The notes beneath the pieces are model-generated. The model was not told the DNA's origin. It worked only from the letters and a program-made list of their open reading frames with translations, and did no database searches. Position numbers and translations under genes: made by a program. Positions 44,281 through 52,817 of a DNA stretch of 64,000 bases are shown one piece after another; within the stretch, counting starts at the first letter, position 1; every line of letters starts with the position of its first letter. Source of the DNA: Methylophilales bacterium LSUCC0135 (lineage in GTDB: Bacteria; Pseudomonadota; Gammaproteobacteria; Burkholderiales; Methylophilaceae); NCBI GenBank assembly GCA_001704575.1, contig MCAW01000003.1:199886-263885 (forward strand), written 5' to 3'.

Positions 44281-46455
44281 TTATTTTAGCTTAATTATCA
44301 CGCCAGCTAAAGGCGGCAATGTGACAACTATCGATTGCGGATGATGCATCCAGGGCACGGGTTCGCTGCTGACACCGGCGCCATTGCCCTGGTTGCTGCC
44401 GCCGTAACAGGCGGCATCGCTGTTGAACAGTTCGACATAATCACCGGCGGCCGGCACACCAAGGCGATAATGTTCGCGCAACACTGGCGTAAAGTTCAGC
44501 ACCACCAGCACGAAGCTGCCGTCGCGCGCGCGGCGCAAGTAGCTAATCACGGATTGGTCGGAGTCGTAGCAATCGACCCATTCGAAGCCCTGCTGTTCGA
44601 AATCCAGCTCATTGAGCGCGGGATCATTTCTGTAAAGCTGGTTGAGGTCACGGCTCGCCAGTTGCACGCCCTTGTGCCAGTGGGTGTCGAGCAAGTGCCA
44701 GTCGAGGCTGGCGTTGACGTTCCACTCGCGCCCCTGACCGAACTCGTTGCCCATGAAATTGAGCTTTTTGCCCGGCGTCGTCATCTGGAAGGTCAGCAGC
44801 AGGCGCAGGTTGGCAAACTTCTGCCAGGTGTCGCCCGGCATTTTGTCCAGCAGCGAGCGTTTCCCGTGCACGACTTCATCGTGCGAGAACGGCAGTACAA
44901 AGTTTTCGCTGTAGGCGTAGAGCTGGCCGAAGGTCAGTTTGTCGTGATGGTAACGGCGGTGTATGGGGTCGTTGGCGATATAGGAGAGGGTGTCGTTCAT
45001 CCAGCCCATGTTCCATTTCATCGAGAAACCAAGGCCGCCGAGATAGACCGGACGCGAGATCATCGGCCAGGCGGTCGATTCCTCGGCGATGGTCAGCGCG
45101 CCGGGGAAATCTTCATGCACCATGACGTTGAGCTGTTTCATGAATTCGATGGCATCCAGATTTTCGCGGCCGCCGAACTGGTTGGGCAGCCACTCGCCGT
45201 GTTTGCGGGCATAGTCGAGGTAGAGCATGGATGCAACGGCATCGACGCGCAGGCCGTCGATGTGGAATTCTTTCAGCCAGTAATAGGCATTGGCCAGCAG
45301 GAAGTTGCGCACCTCGTTGCGGCCGTAGTTGAACACATAGGTACCCCATTCCTGGTGTTCGCCGAGACGGGGGTCTTCGTGCTCGTAAAGCGCGGTACCG
45401 TCGAAGCGCGCCAACGCCCAGTCATCCTTGGGGAAGTGGCCCGGCACCCAGTCCAGAATCACGCCGATACCGGCCTGGTGACAACTGTCCACGAAGTAGC
45501 GCAGATCATCCGGCGTACCATAGCGGTTGGTGACGCCGAAATAGCCCGTGGTCTGGTAACCCCAGGATTCGTTTAGCGGGTGTTCGGAAACCGGTAGCAG
45601 TTCGATGTGGGTGTAGCCCATTTCCTTGACGTAGGGAATCAGGCTGGCGGCGAGTTCGCGGTAATTGAGGAAATAGCCTTTTTCGTTACGTTTCCACGAG
45701 CCCAAATGTACTTCGTAGCAATTGAAAGGGGCATGCAGCCAATCCGCTTTTGCGCGTTGCTCCATCCAGACGGAATCTTCCCAGTGATGCTGCATCAGGG
45801 AGGTGACCTTGGCTGCGGTACCCGGCCTTTGCTCGAAACTGAAGCCGTAAGGATCGGTTTTGACCAGAACCGCGCCGCTGTGGCGGTTGCGGATTTCGAA
45901 TTTGTAGAGTTCGCCGGCACCGAGGTTGGGAATGAAAATATCCCAGACGCCGCTGGAGCCGTGCGCGCGCATCGGGTTGACGCGACCGTCCCAGCGGTTG
46001 AAATTGCCGACGACGCTGACGCGTTCGGCATTGGGCGCCCAGACGGCAAAGCGCACACCGTTGATGCCGTTCATCACGGTCAGGTGCGCGCCCAGCGTGT
46101 TGTGCGCCTGCAGCAAACGGCCCTGGCCGAACAGGTAAAGTTCTTCACTGGTCAGGCTGGAAGGGAAAGTGTAAGGGTCATGCTGTTCGACACTGCTGCC
46201 GTTGGCCTCGATTTTGAGCAGACAGGGGCGTTTCAGGCTGCCATCGCCATGCCATTCGAACAGGCCGGCAGCATGCACGGGGGCAAGCGCATCCCAGCCT
46301 GCGGCGGTCTTCAGCCAGACCTGTTCGGCGTATGGCAGAAAGGTGCGGTAAACCTGTTTGCCCGCTTCCTGATGCAAGCCCAGAAAGGAAAATGGATCGT
46401 GATGTTTGGCATCAAGAATGAGCTGCTGCTGAACGTCTTGTCTCGGTTTGGCCAA
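44281..46455 (-). CDS. glgB: 1,4-alpha-glucan branching enzyme
   Basis: GH13 enzyme that makes alpha-1,6 branches in glycogen. 724 residues. N1 and CBM48 domains (about 1-225), then the catalytic barrel: [35 protein letters not shown] with the Asp nucleophile (about 404), [15 protein letters not shown] with the acid Glu (about 457) and [15 protein letters not shown] (about 525). The C-terminal beta domain ends near residue 724. Divergent from glgC, with the two control regions in the 170-bp gap. Confidence 0.97.
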   Translation of the reverse strand: MAKPRQDVQQQLILDAKHHDPFSFLGLHQEAGKQVYRTFLPYAEQVWLKTAAGWDALAPVHAAGLFEWHGDGSLKRPCLLKIEANGSSVEQHDPYTFPSSLTSEELYLFGQGRLLQAHNTLGAHLTVMNGINGVRFAVWAPNAERVSVVGNFNRWDGRVNPMRAHGSSGVWDIFIPNLGAGELYKFEIRNRHSGAVLVKTDPYGFSFEQRPGTAAKVTSLMQHHWEDSVWMEQRAKADWLHAPFNCYEVHLGSWKRNEKGYFLNYRELAASLIPYVKEMGYTHIELLPVSEHPLNESWGYQTTGYFGVTNRYGTPDDLRYFVDSCHQAGIGVILDWVPGHFPKDDWALARFDGTALYEHEDPRLGEHQEWGTYVFNYGRNEVRNFLLANAYYWLKEFHIDGLRVDAVASMLYLDYARKHGEWLPNQFGGRENLDAIEFMKQLNVMVHEDFPGALTIAEESTAWPMISRPVYLGGLGFSMKWNMGWMNDTLSYIANDPIHRRYHHDKLTFGQLYAYSENFVLPFSHDEVVHGKRSLLDKMPGDTWQKFANLRLLLTFQMTTPGKKLNFMGNEFGQGREWNVNASLDWHLLDTHWHKGVQLASRDLNQLYRNDPALNELDFEQQGFEWVDCYDSDQSVISYLRRARDGSFVLVVLNFTPVLREHYRLGVPAAGDYVELFNSDAACYGGSNQGNGAGVSSEPVPWMHHPQSIVVTLPPLAGVIIKLK

Positions 46456-46524
46456 AATTTTATCTTCCAGTATTTATTTTTGAATACCAGGTGATTCTAC
46501 TAGATTCCCGTCAAATATCCTGCT

Positions 46525-46617
46525 TATAATGGTTTCAGAGCGGTAAACAAGCGGCGGTAACGGCCGTAGCCGGCCGTTTCAACCGGCATCGGAGATTGCC
46601 GGACTATAAATCAGGAG
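46525..46617 (+). promoter_or_regulatory. glgC promoter and hairpin leader with GGA motifs
   Basis: A perfect -10 TATAAT lies at 46525-46530 (no clear -35). Two hairpins follow: AACGGCC / GGCCGTT (46559-46578) and CCGGCA / TGCCGG (46583-46602) with an 8-nt loop TCGGAGAT. GGA occurs in that loop (46591-46593), right after the stem (46601-46603), and in the Shine-Dalgarno AGGAG (46613-46617). This is the arrangement of CsrA/RsmA targets, and glgC is the classic CsrA-repressed mRNA in E. coli. Confidence 0.55.
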
Positions 46618-46625
46618 AGCTCAAC

Positions 46626-47906
46626 ATGCAGCAGGATTTAACTTCTTCACGTTTCATCAGTGCGCTGACAAAAAATACGGTTGCGCTCATTCTGGCAGGT
46701 GGCCGCGGCAGCCGCCTGAAGGACCTGACCAACTGGCGCGCAAAACCCGCCGTGCCGTTCGGCGGCAAGTTCCGCATCATCGATTTTCCGCTCTCCAACT
46801 GCATCAATTCCGGTATCCGGCGGGTCGGCGTCGTCACCCAGTACAAATCGCATAGCCTGATCCAGCACATCCAGCGCGGCTGGGGCTTTCTGCGCGGCGA
46901 GTTCAACGAGTTCGTCGAGTTGTTGCCGGCGCAGCAGCGTATCGAAGAAGAGTGGTACAAGGGCACGGCCGATGCCGTGTTCCAGAACCTGGATATTCTG
47001 CGCATGATGTCACCCGAATACGTGCTGATTCTGGCCGGCGACCATATTTACAAGATGGATTACGGCCAGATGCTGGCAGATCATGTGCGCAGCAAGGCCG
47101 ACATGACCATTGCCTGCGTCAACGTGCCGATCGAGGAGGCGAAGGCGTTCGGCGTGCTCAAGGTGGATGAAAGCGGCCGCGTCATCGAGTTCCAGGAAAA
47201 GTCGCCCAATCCCGATCCCTTGCCGGACGATCCTACCCAAGCCTTCGCCAGCATGGGAATTTACGTGTTCAACGCATCTTTCCTGTATGAACAACTGATA
47301 CGCGATGCGGATGACTCACGTTCCACGCACGATTTCGGTCATGACATCATTCCTTACCTGATCAGCAAATATCGCGTTTTCGCGCACCGCTTTACCGACA
47401 GTTGCGTCGGCGCAGCCAACGGCAATTACTACTGGCGCGATGTTGGTACGGTAGATGCTTATTGGGAAGCGAACATGGAACTGACCAAGGTGACGCCCGA
47501 GCTCAATCTTTACGATCACAGCTGGCCGATATGGACCCATCAGGAGCAGTTGCCGCCATGCAAATTCGTGTTCAACGACGAGGGGCGTTGCGGCGGCGCG
47601 ACCGACTCACTGGTTTCCGGCGGCTGTCTGATCAGCGGCACCATGGTTAACAGTTCGGTGCTGTTTTCGGATGTGCGCGTGCACAGCTACAGTCGCATTG
47701 AAGGCGCAGTGTTGTTGCCCAAGGTGGAAGTTGGCCGTCATGTAGTGCTCAAAAACGTAGTCGTTGACAAGGGAGCGCGCATTCCCGAGGGTATGCAGAT
47801 CGGCATTAACCCGGAGGAAGACCGCAAGCGCTTCCATGTATCGCCCAAAGGCGTGACGCTGGTCACGCCCGAAATGCTGGGTCAGGGCTTGCATCACGCC
47901 CGCTAG
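46626..47906 (+). CDS. glgC: Glucose-1-phosphate adenylyltransferase (ADP-glucose pyrophosphorylase)
   Basis: Makes ADP-glucose from ATP and glucose 1-phosphate, the committed step of glycogen synthesis. 426 residues from the ATG at 46626 (AGGAG 8 bp before). Nucleotidyl-transferase N-terminus [20 protein letters not shown] (about 22-41) and [20 protein letters not shown]; catalytic Asp in [12 protein letters not shown]; substrate Lys in [11 protein letters not shown]; the C-terminal left-handed beta-helix runs from about 300. The N-terminal Arg/Lys sites for fructose-1,6-bisphosphate activation appear conserved. Divergent from glgB. Confidence 0.97.
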   Translation: MQQDLTSSRFISALTKNTVALILAGGRGSRLKDLTNWRAKPAVPFGGKFRIIDFPLSNCINSGIRRVGVVTQYKSHSLIQHIQRGWGFLRGEFNEFVELLPAQQRIEEEWYKGTADAVFQNLDILRMMSPEYVLILAGDHIYKMDYGQMLADHVRSKADMTIACVNVPIEEAKAFGVLKVDESGRVIEFQEKSPNPDPLPDDPTQAFASMGIYVFNASFLYEQLIRDADDSRSTHDFGHDIIPYLISKYRVFAHRFTDSCVGAANGNYYWRDVGTVDAYWEANMELTKVTPELNLYDHSWPIWTHQEQLPPCKFVFNDEGRCGGATDSLVSGGCLISGTMVNSSVLFSDVRVHSYSRIEGAVLLPKVEVGRHVVLKNVVVDKGARIPEGMQIGINPEEDRKRFHVSPKGVTLVTPEMLGQGLHHAR

Positions 47907-47915
47907 ATTCGTGTA

Positions 47916-47937
47916 GCCCGGCATTTTTCTGCCGGGC
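47916..47937 (+). terminator. Hairpin after glgC
   Basis: GCCCGGCA / TGCCGGGC, an 8-bp perfect stem with loop TTTTTC, 10 bp after the glgC stop. There is no U-run after it, so termination may be weak and allow read-through into the GH57 genes. Confidence 0.45.
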
Positions 47938-48013
47938 ACCATGCGCCGAAACAATGCATCGGCACTATTCAAGTGTCTGCGCAAATGAAGCGCCAACGCA
48001 AGTCAAGCGTCAG

Positions 48014-48033
48014 CGCAAGCGCGTGCGCTTGCG
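48014..48033 (+). promoter_or_regulatory. GC-rich palindrome in the leader of the first GH57 gene
   Basis: CGCAAGCGC GT GCGCTTGCG is a perfect 9-2-9 inverted repeat, 38 bp before the start codon. It sits in a stretch of AGCG/CAACGCAAG near-repeats, with T7 tracts between it and the ATG. It could be an attenuator or an RNA-stability hairpin. Confidence 0.4.
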
Positions 48034-48071
48034 GCGCATCAATACGTTTTTTCTGGATGAAGGTTTTTTTA

Positions 48072-49793
48072 ATGTCCGCGTCACCCAAGCTTTATCTCAA
48101 TCTTTACTGGCATATGCATCAGCCGGATTATCGTGACACCATTACCGGTGAATATGTGCTTCCCTGGAGTTATCTGCACGCCATCAAGGATTACACCGAC
48201 ATGGCCTGGCATCTCGAAAGCAATCCGGCAGCGCGGGTGACGTTCAATTTCGTTCCCGTCCTTCTCGATCAGCTCGAAGACTATGCCGCGCAGTTCAAAA
48301 GCGGTGAAATTCGCGACCCCTTGCTCGCTTCGTTGGCCGATCGCGATCTGAATAATCTTTCGCGCGAGCGTTGCGAATTGATTGTCGGCAGCTGCTTCAA
48401 GAGCCATCACGAAAAGATGATGACGCCGTTCGCGCATTATCAGCGCCTGTTCAATATCTACAAGACGCTGGAGTCGGAGAGCCCGAAGCCGTTCAATTAT
48501 CTTTCGGCGCAGTACAAGGCCGATCTGCTGGTCTGGTATCACCTGGCGTGGACAGGCGAGAGCATCCGGCGCGAGAACAAGCTGGTGCAGCGCCTGATGG
48601 AGAAGGGCAATCAGTTCACGCTGGACGAGCGGCTTGCCCTGTTCAAATTGATAGGCGAATTGATCAGTGATCTCATTCCGCGTTACAAGAAGCTGCAAAA
48701 GCGCGGACAAATCGAGATTTCATCGACGCCGCATTATCATCCCATTTTGCCTTTGCTGCTCGATTTCCGCTCCACACGCGACGCCATGCCTTATGCGCCT
48801 TTGCCGCACAACAACCAGTATCCTGGCGGTCGAATCCGCGCCGAAGCGCACATCAAGCAGGCCCGGGCCTCGCATGCGCGGCGCTTTGGCAAACCGTCGA
48901 ACGGCATGTGGCCGGCAGAAGGCGGGGTTTCGCATGCAGCACTGTCGCTGATGGCAGAACACGGCGTGCAATGGGCGGCGACCGGCGAAGGTGTGCTCGC
49001 CAACAGTCTGTACAAATCGTTTGAGACTTCCGATCTGCCGCCGCGCCACGATTATCTTTACAAGCCTTACCGGGTGACGGACGGCAGCCGGGAGATCACC
49101 TGTTTCTTCCGCGACGATCTGCTCTCGGATAAGATCGGTTTCGAATATGCCAAGATGCATTCCAACGATGCGGTGCGCGATTTCATCAGCACGCTGGAGC
49201 ATATCCACAGCACCACGCCGGCAGGCGAGCACCGCGTGGTGAGCGTGATTCTCGATGGCGAGAACGCCTGGGAATACTATCCCTACAACGGCTATTACTT
49301 TCTCAGTGAACTTTATCAGGCGCTTTCCGTACATCCCGATATCGAGATGACGACCTTTAGCGAGGTGTTGAAGAAATGCCAAGAAAAAGTTGTGCAAGTC
49401 GCTGATCTGCCTGCGGTTGCCGCCGGCAGTTGGGTGTATGGCAGCTTCAGTACCTGGATCGGCTCCGTCGAGAAAAATTTCGGCTGGGATCTGCTCTGCG
49501 AAGCGAAGAAAGTCTATGACCGTGTGATGCATAGCAACACGCTTTCCGCCGAGGAGCAGGAGGCCTGCGAGCGCCAGCTGGCGATCTGTGAGGGTTCAGA
49601 CTGGTTCTGGTGGTTCGGCGACTACAACTCGGCGATGAGCGTCGACAGCTTCGACCGGCTCTACCGGCGTAATCTCGGCAATCTCTATCATTTGCTTAAG
49701 CAACCGGTGCCTGCTGTGCTCAACAAGCCGATCAGCGTCGGCGGCGGCGACCCGGCCGCCGGTGGGACCATGCGGCGCGGCCAGGAGGCTTGA
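48072..49793 (+). CDS. Glycoside hydrolase family 57, alpha-amylase-like
   Basis: 573 residues from the ATG at 48072 (GAAGG 8 bp before; the frame opens 99 bp earlier with no family similarity). GH57 motifs in order: LYWHMHQPDYRD (about 8-19) for motif 1; EISSTPHYHPILPLL (about 214); nucleophile Glu in SNGMWPAEGGVSHAA (about 280); acid/base Asp in SVILDGENAWEYYPYNGYYF (about 396). Only a short C-terminal helical region follows. It probably cuts or transfers alpha-1,4 bonds in glycogen or maltodextrin. It belongs to the broad uncharacterised GH57 branch, so exact activity is inferred. No signal peptide: cytoplasmic. Confidence 0.9.
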   Translation: MSASPKLYLNLYWHMHQPDYRDTITGEYVLPWSYLHAIKDYTDMAWHLESNPAARVTFNFVPVLLDQLEDYAAQFKSGEIRDPLLASLADRDLNNLSRERCELIVGSCFKSHHEKMMTPFAHYQRLFNIYKTLESESPKPFNYLSAQYKADLLVWYHLAWTGESIRRENKLVQRLMEKGNQFTLDERLALFKLIGELISDLIPRYKKLQKRGQIEISSTPHYHPILPLLLDFRSTRDAMPYAPLPHNNQYPGGRIRAEAHIKQARASHARRFGKPSNGMWPAEGGVSHAALSLMAEHGVQWAATGEGVLANSLYKSFETSDLPPRHDYLYKPYRVTDGSREITCFFRDDLLSDKIGFEYAKMHSNDAVRDFISTLEHIHSTTPAGEHRVVSVILDGENAWEYYPYNGYYFLSELYQALSVHPDIEMTTFSEVLKKCQEKVVQVADLPAVAAGSWVYGSFSTWIGSVEKNFGWDLLCEAKKVYDRVMHSNTLSAEEQEACERQLAICEGSDWFWWFGDYNSAMSVDSFDRLYRRNLGNLYHLLKQPVPAVLNKPISVGGGDPAAGGTMRRGQEA

Positions 49794-49830
49794 ATGAATT
49801 CTTTATCAACACCCTGCGGGGAGCAGAAAC

Positions 49831-51852
49831 ATGGCTAAAACAGTCGCTTTGTTGCTGGGCGTGCATGCACACCAGCCGGTAGGTAATTTTGAATCCGTCC
49901 TCGATGACGCCCATGTTCGTTGCTACGGGCCGTTTCTGCGGGTGCTGCATCAATACCCGGATTTCAGGTTTGCGATACACATCAGCGGCTGGTTGCTGGA
50001 GTACATGCTGAAAAAATATCCGGAAGATATGGCCTTGCTGAAGGAAATGGTGGCGCGCGAACAGGCGGAGCTGTTCGGCGCCGGTTTCACCGAGCCCGTG
50101 CTGGCGGCAATTCCGTCGCGCGACCGCGTCGGCCAGATTACCCGGCTTTCCGCCTGCCTGAAGAACACACTTGGCGAAGTGCCGCACGGCGCCTGGCTTA
50201 CCGAGCGCGTGTGGGAATCGACGGTAGTGCCCGCACTGGCGGATGCCGGTATCCGTTATGTGACGGTCGACGATTATCATTTCATGTGCACCGGCAAGGA
50301 CAAGGCAGCGCTCGGCGGTTATTACTCGACCGAGGAAGACGGCCGCCAGATTGATCTCTTCCCGATTTCCGAAGCCTTGCGATACCGTTTGCCGTTCTCG
50401 CCGGCAGAGGAGGTGGTCAGTTATCTGGAAAGCCTGGCGGACGAGAGCAAGCAGGCCGCTGCCATTTATTTTGACGATATCGAGAAATTCGGTATCTGGC
50501 CGGAAACCTATGAATGGGTCTACGAGCGGGGCTGGCTGCGCAATTTTATTGAAGGTGTGCTGAATTCCGACATCATCAAGCCGATGCGCTACAGCGATTA
50601 TCACGCCATGGCGAAGACGCGAGGCGTCGTCTATCTGCCGACCGCGTCGTATATTGAAATGAACGAGTGGACATTGCCGGTGCCTGCTGCACATCATTAT
50701 GCCGACCTGGTGCAACAGGAGAAATACAACAACCGTTACGAACTGACCAAGCCCTACGTGCGCGGCGGCATCTGGCGTAATTTCTTCATGCGCTACCCGG
50801 AGTCGAACTGGATGCACAAACGCATGCTGGCGCTGTCCAGGCGCTTCCACGCCTTGCCGGACAACAAGAAAACGCCGGAAATGCTGGATGCGCTCTACGA
50901 ATGCCAGGCCAACGATGCTTATTGGCACGGACTGTTTGGCGGGCTTTATCTTCCACATTTGCGGCGTGCCATCTTCAATGCAATGCTGGCATTGGAAACC
51001 ATGCTGGACAAGGTCTCTGAGCGCCCAACGAAAGTACTGACCGATCTGGATATGGACGGCTTCGACGAGGCTTTCCTCCAGAACGGCAAGCTGCAGGCGG
51101 TTGCCAGACTGGATGGCACAGCTTCCATCTGCGAATTCGATGCCTATGAACTGCGCCACAATTTCGCTGATACGCTGACCCGGCAGGCCGAGCATTATCA
51201 TCGCAAGGTGCATGCGCAGCCCGAGCACCACGAACAGGGCAGCGGCATCAGCAATCCGCACGAGCGCATGAGCTCCAAGCATGACATCACCGAAGCCGAT
51301 CTGGGGGTGGATGCCCGCCGCAAGACCCTGTTCCTCGATTCCTGGAAGGATGAAGCGGTAGGCGAGGAGGCGCTGGTCTACCGGCGGCCGACGGCCAGCA
51401 AGGCTTCACTGGATTTCTGCGCCAGTTACAAGGGCGCCAAGATCGGCAAGAAGATCGCGCTGGACAAGCACGCGCTGGTGGTCAAATACAACTTCAGCAA
51501 ACTGCCCAAGGGCGTGTTCAAGGTTGAGATCAATCTGGCGATGCCGAGCTGCGACGGGCCAGCGGGCCGTTTCCGTATCGGCGAGAACATTCCCTGCGGT
51601 TTCGGCCAGCCGTTGAGTTTTGCCGGCCTCAAGGAAATTTCTCTGGAAGATGAAGTGCTCGGCGGCGTCGTGCATTTGCAGACCAATCTCGCCTGCGCGT
51701 TCTACAGTCATCCGCATTTCAGCGTATCGCAATCCGAGGCCGGATTTGAAAAGATCATGCAGGCGGTGACCATCAGCCTTGAGTGGCCATCCGACGCCTT
51801 GAGCGAAGAACTTGAGATTCGCTTGCATGCATTCGAAATCCATCCGCTCTAG
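49831..51852 (+). CDS. GH57 4-alpha-glucanotransferase/alpha-amylase with DUF1925-DUF1926 domains
   Basis: 673 residues. Motif 1 LLGVHAHQPVGNFE (about 8-21), nucleophile Glu in GAWLTERVWESTVVPAL (about 125), Asp in AAIYFDDIEKFGIWPETY (about 216), followed by a helical DUF1925 region and a long C-terminal beta-sandwich (DUF1926, about 440-673). This layout is that of Thermococcus-type 4-alpha-glucanotransferases. It likely rearranges maltodextrins released from glycogen. It starts 37 bp after the first GH57 gene with GGGGAG upstream and is followed 9 bp later by the ROK kinase, so the three form one operon. Confidence 0.9.
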   Translation: MAKTVALLLGVHAHQPVGNFESVLDDAHVRCYGPFLRVLHQYPDFRFAIHISGWLLEYMLKKYPEDMALLKEMVAREQAELFGAGFTEPVLAAIPSRDRVGQITRLSACLKNTLGEVPHGAWLTERVWESTVVPALADAGIRYVTVDDYHFMCTGKDKAALGGYYSTEEDGRQIDLFPISEALRYRLPFSPAEEVVSYLESLADESKQAAAIYFDDIEKFGIWPETYEWVYERGWLRNFIEGVLNSDIIKPMRYSDYHAMAKTRGVVYLPTASYIEMNEWTLPVPAAHHYADLVQQEKYNNRYELTKPYVRGGIWRNFFMRYPESNWMHKRMLALSRRFHALPDNKKTPEMLDALYECQANDAYWHGLFGGLYLPHLRRAIFNAMLALETMLDKVSERPTKVLTDLDMDGFDEAFLQNGKLQAVARLDGTASICEFDAYELRHNFADTLTRQAEHYHRKVHAQPEHHEQGSGISNPHERMSSKHDITEADLGVDARRKTLFLDSWKDEAVGEEALVYRRPTASKASLDFCASYKGAKIGKKIALDKHALVVKYNFSKLPKGVFKVEINLAMPSCDGPAGRFRIGENIPCGFGQPLSFAGLKEISLEDEVLGGVVHLQTNLACAFYSHPHFSVSQSEAGFEKIMQAVTISLEWPSDALSEELEIRLHAFEIHPL

Positions 51853-51861
51853 GGTGTTGCG

Positions 51862-52779
51862 ATGAGCCTTTGCATCGGCGTGGATGTCGGCGGCACCAAC
51901 CTGCGGGTTGGTGTGGTCGATGGTCTGGAGGTGATCGACGAGCTGCGCTTTGCCGCCGACTTTTCAACCATCTGCCGTACGCATGCTGCCGACGAGGCTT
52001 GGCAGCAGATTCTGGCGGTTACAGCGGAGGCCCTGGACAAAGTATTGCAACGTCACCCCGATGTCACTTCCATCGGTATCGGTTTTCCCGGTTTTATCGA
52101 TCCGCAACGCGGCACGGTAGCCCAGTCGCCCAATCTACCCGGCCTGCGCGATGCCGATCTGGCTGGCGGTCTGGCACGCCTGCTGCTACGGCCGGTGGTG
52201 GTCGAGAACGATGCGCTGGCAGCCGCTTACGGTGAATACAAACTGCATGCGGACGACATTTCCGATCTGGTCTATCTCGGCCTCGGTACCGGCGTTGGCG
52301 GCGGCCTGATCGTCAATCATCAACCTTTCGCCGGCCAGAATGGCTATGCAATGGAGGCCGGTCATATCATCGTAGAGCCGGACGGCAGGCTCTGCGGTTG
52401 CGGCAATCGCGGCTGCATGGAGCAATACGCTTCGGCCAGCGGTGTGAGTCTGAGTTATCAGTCGTTGACGGGCAAGCAGCTGGACGCAGCCTCGATCGCG
52501 CAGGCTGCAGCGCAGGGCGAAAGCGATGCAATGCGCGCTTTCGAGCTGGCTGCCGTTTCGCTGGCACAAGCGCTGGCCCATATTCTCAAGGTGGTGGATG
52601 TGCGCACGGTGGTGATCGGCGGCGGTATGAGCCATGCCTGGCCGCTGATGCAGTCGGCTTTCATGCAGCGTCTCGATCATGATCTGATTCCGGTATTGCG
52701 CGACAGGATCGACGTCAGTGTCTCCACCAGCGGCGACCACGCCGGCATCATCGGCGCAGCCTTGCTTTCAGCCAGATAG
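51862..52779 (+). CDS. ROK-family glucokinase
   Basis: 305 residues. ATP site CIGVDVGGTNLRVGVVDG (4-21), GIGFPGFIDPQRG, catalytic Asp in VVENDALAAAYGEYKLH (about 115), GLGTGVGGGLIVNHQ, and the ROK zinc motif CGCGNRGCMEQYAS (about 175-188). It lacks a helix-turn-helix, so it is a kinase, not a ROK repressor. It would phosphorylate glucose freed by the two upstream GH57 enzymes, and Pgi, encoded nearby, would take the product onward. Confidence 0.92.
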   Translation: MSLCIGVDVGGTNLRVGVVDGLEVIDELRFAADFSTICRTHAADEAWQQILAVTAEALDKVLQRHPDVTSIGIGFPGFIDPQRGTVAQSPNLPGLRDADLAGGLARLLLRPVVVENDALAAAYGEYKLHADDISDLVYLGLGTGVGGGLIVNHQPFAGQNGYAMEAGHIIVEPDGRLCGCGNRGCMEQYASASGVSLSYQSLTGKQLDAASIAQAAAQGESDAMRAFELAAVSLAQALAHILKVVDVRTVVIGGGMSHAWPLMQSAFMQRLDHDLIPVLRDRIDVSVSTSGDHAGIIGAALLSAR

Positions 52780-52817
52780 CGATCCGGCAGTCAGTTGCAG
52801 CAACAGGCTGCCGTGAT

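Noticed and set aside
44335..45576. 413-codon plus-strand frame
   Set aside because: Shadow of glgB; the real gene on the minus strand has all catalytic motifs.
49732..51282. 516-codon open frame on the minus strand
   Set aside because: It lies wholly antisense to the GH57 glucanotransferase, whose catalytic motifs are clear; the antisense protein shows no recognisable family.
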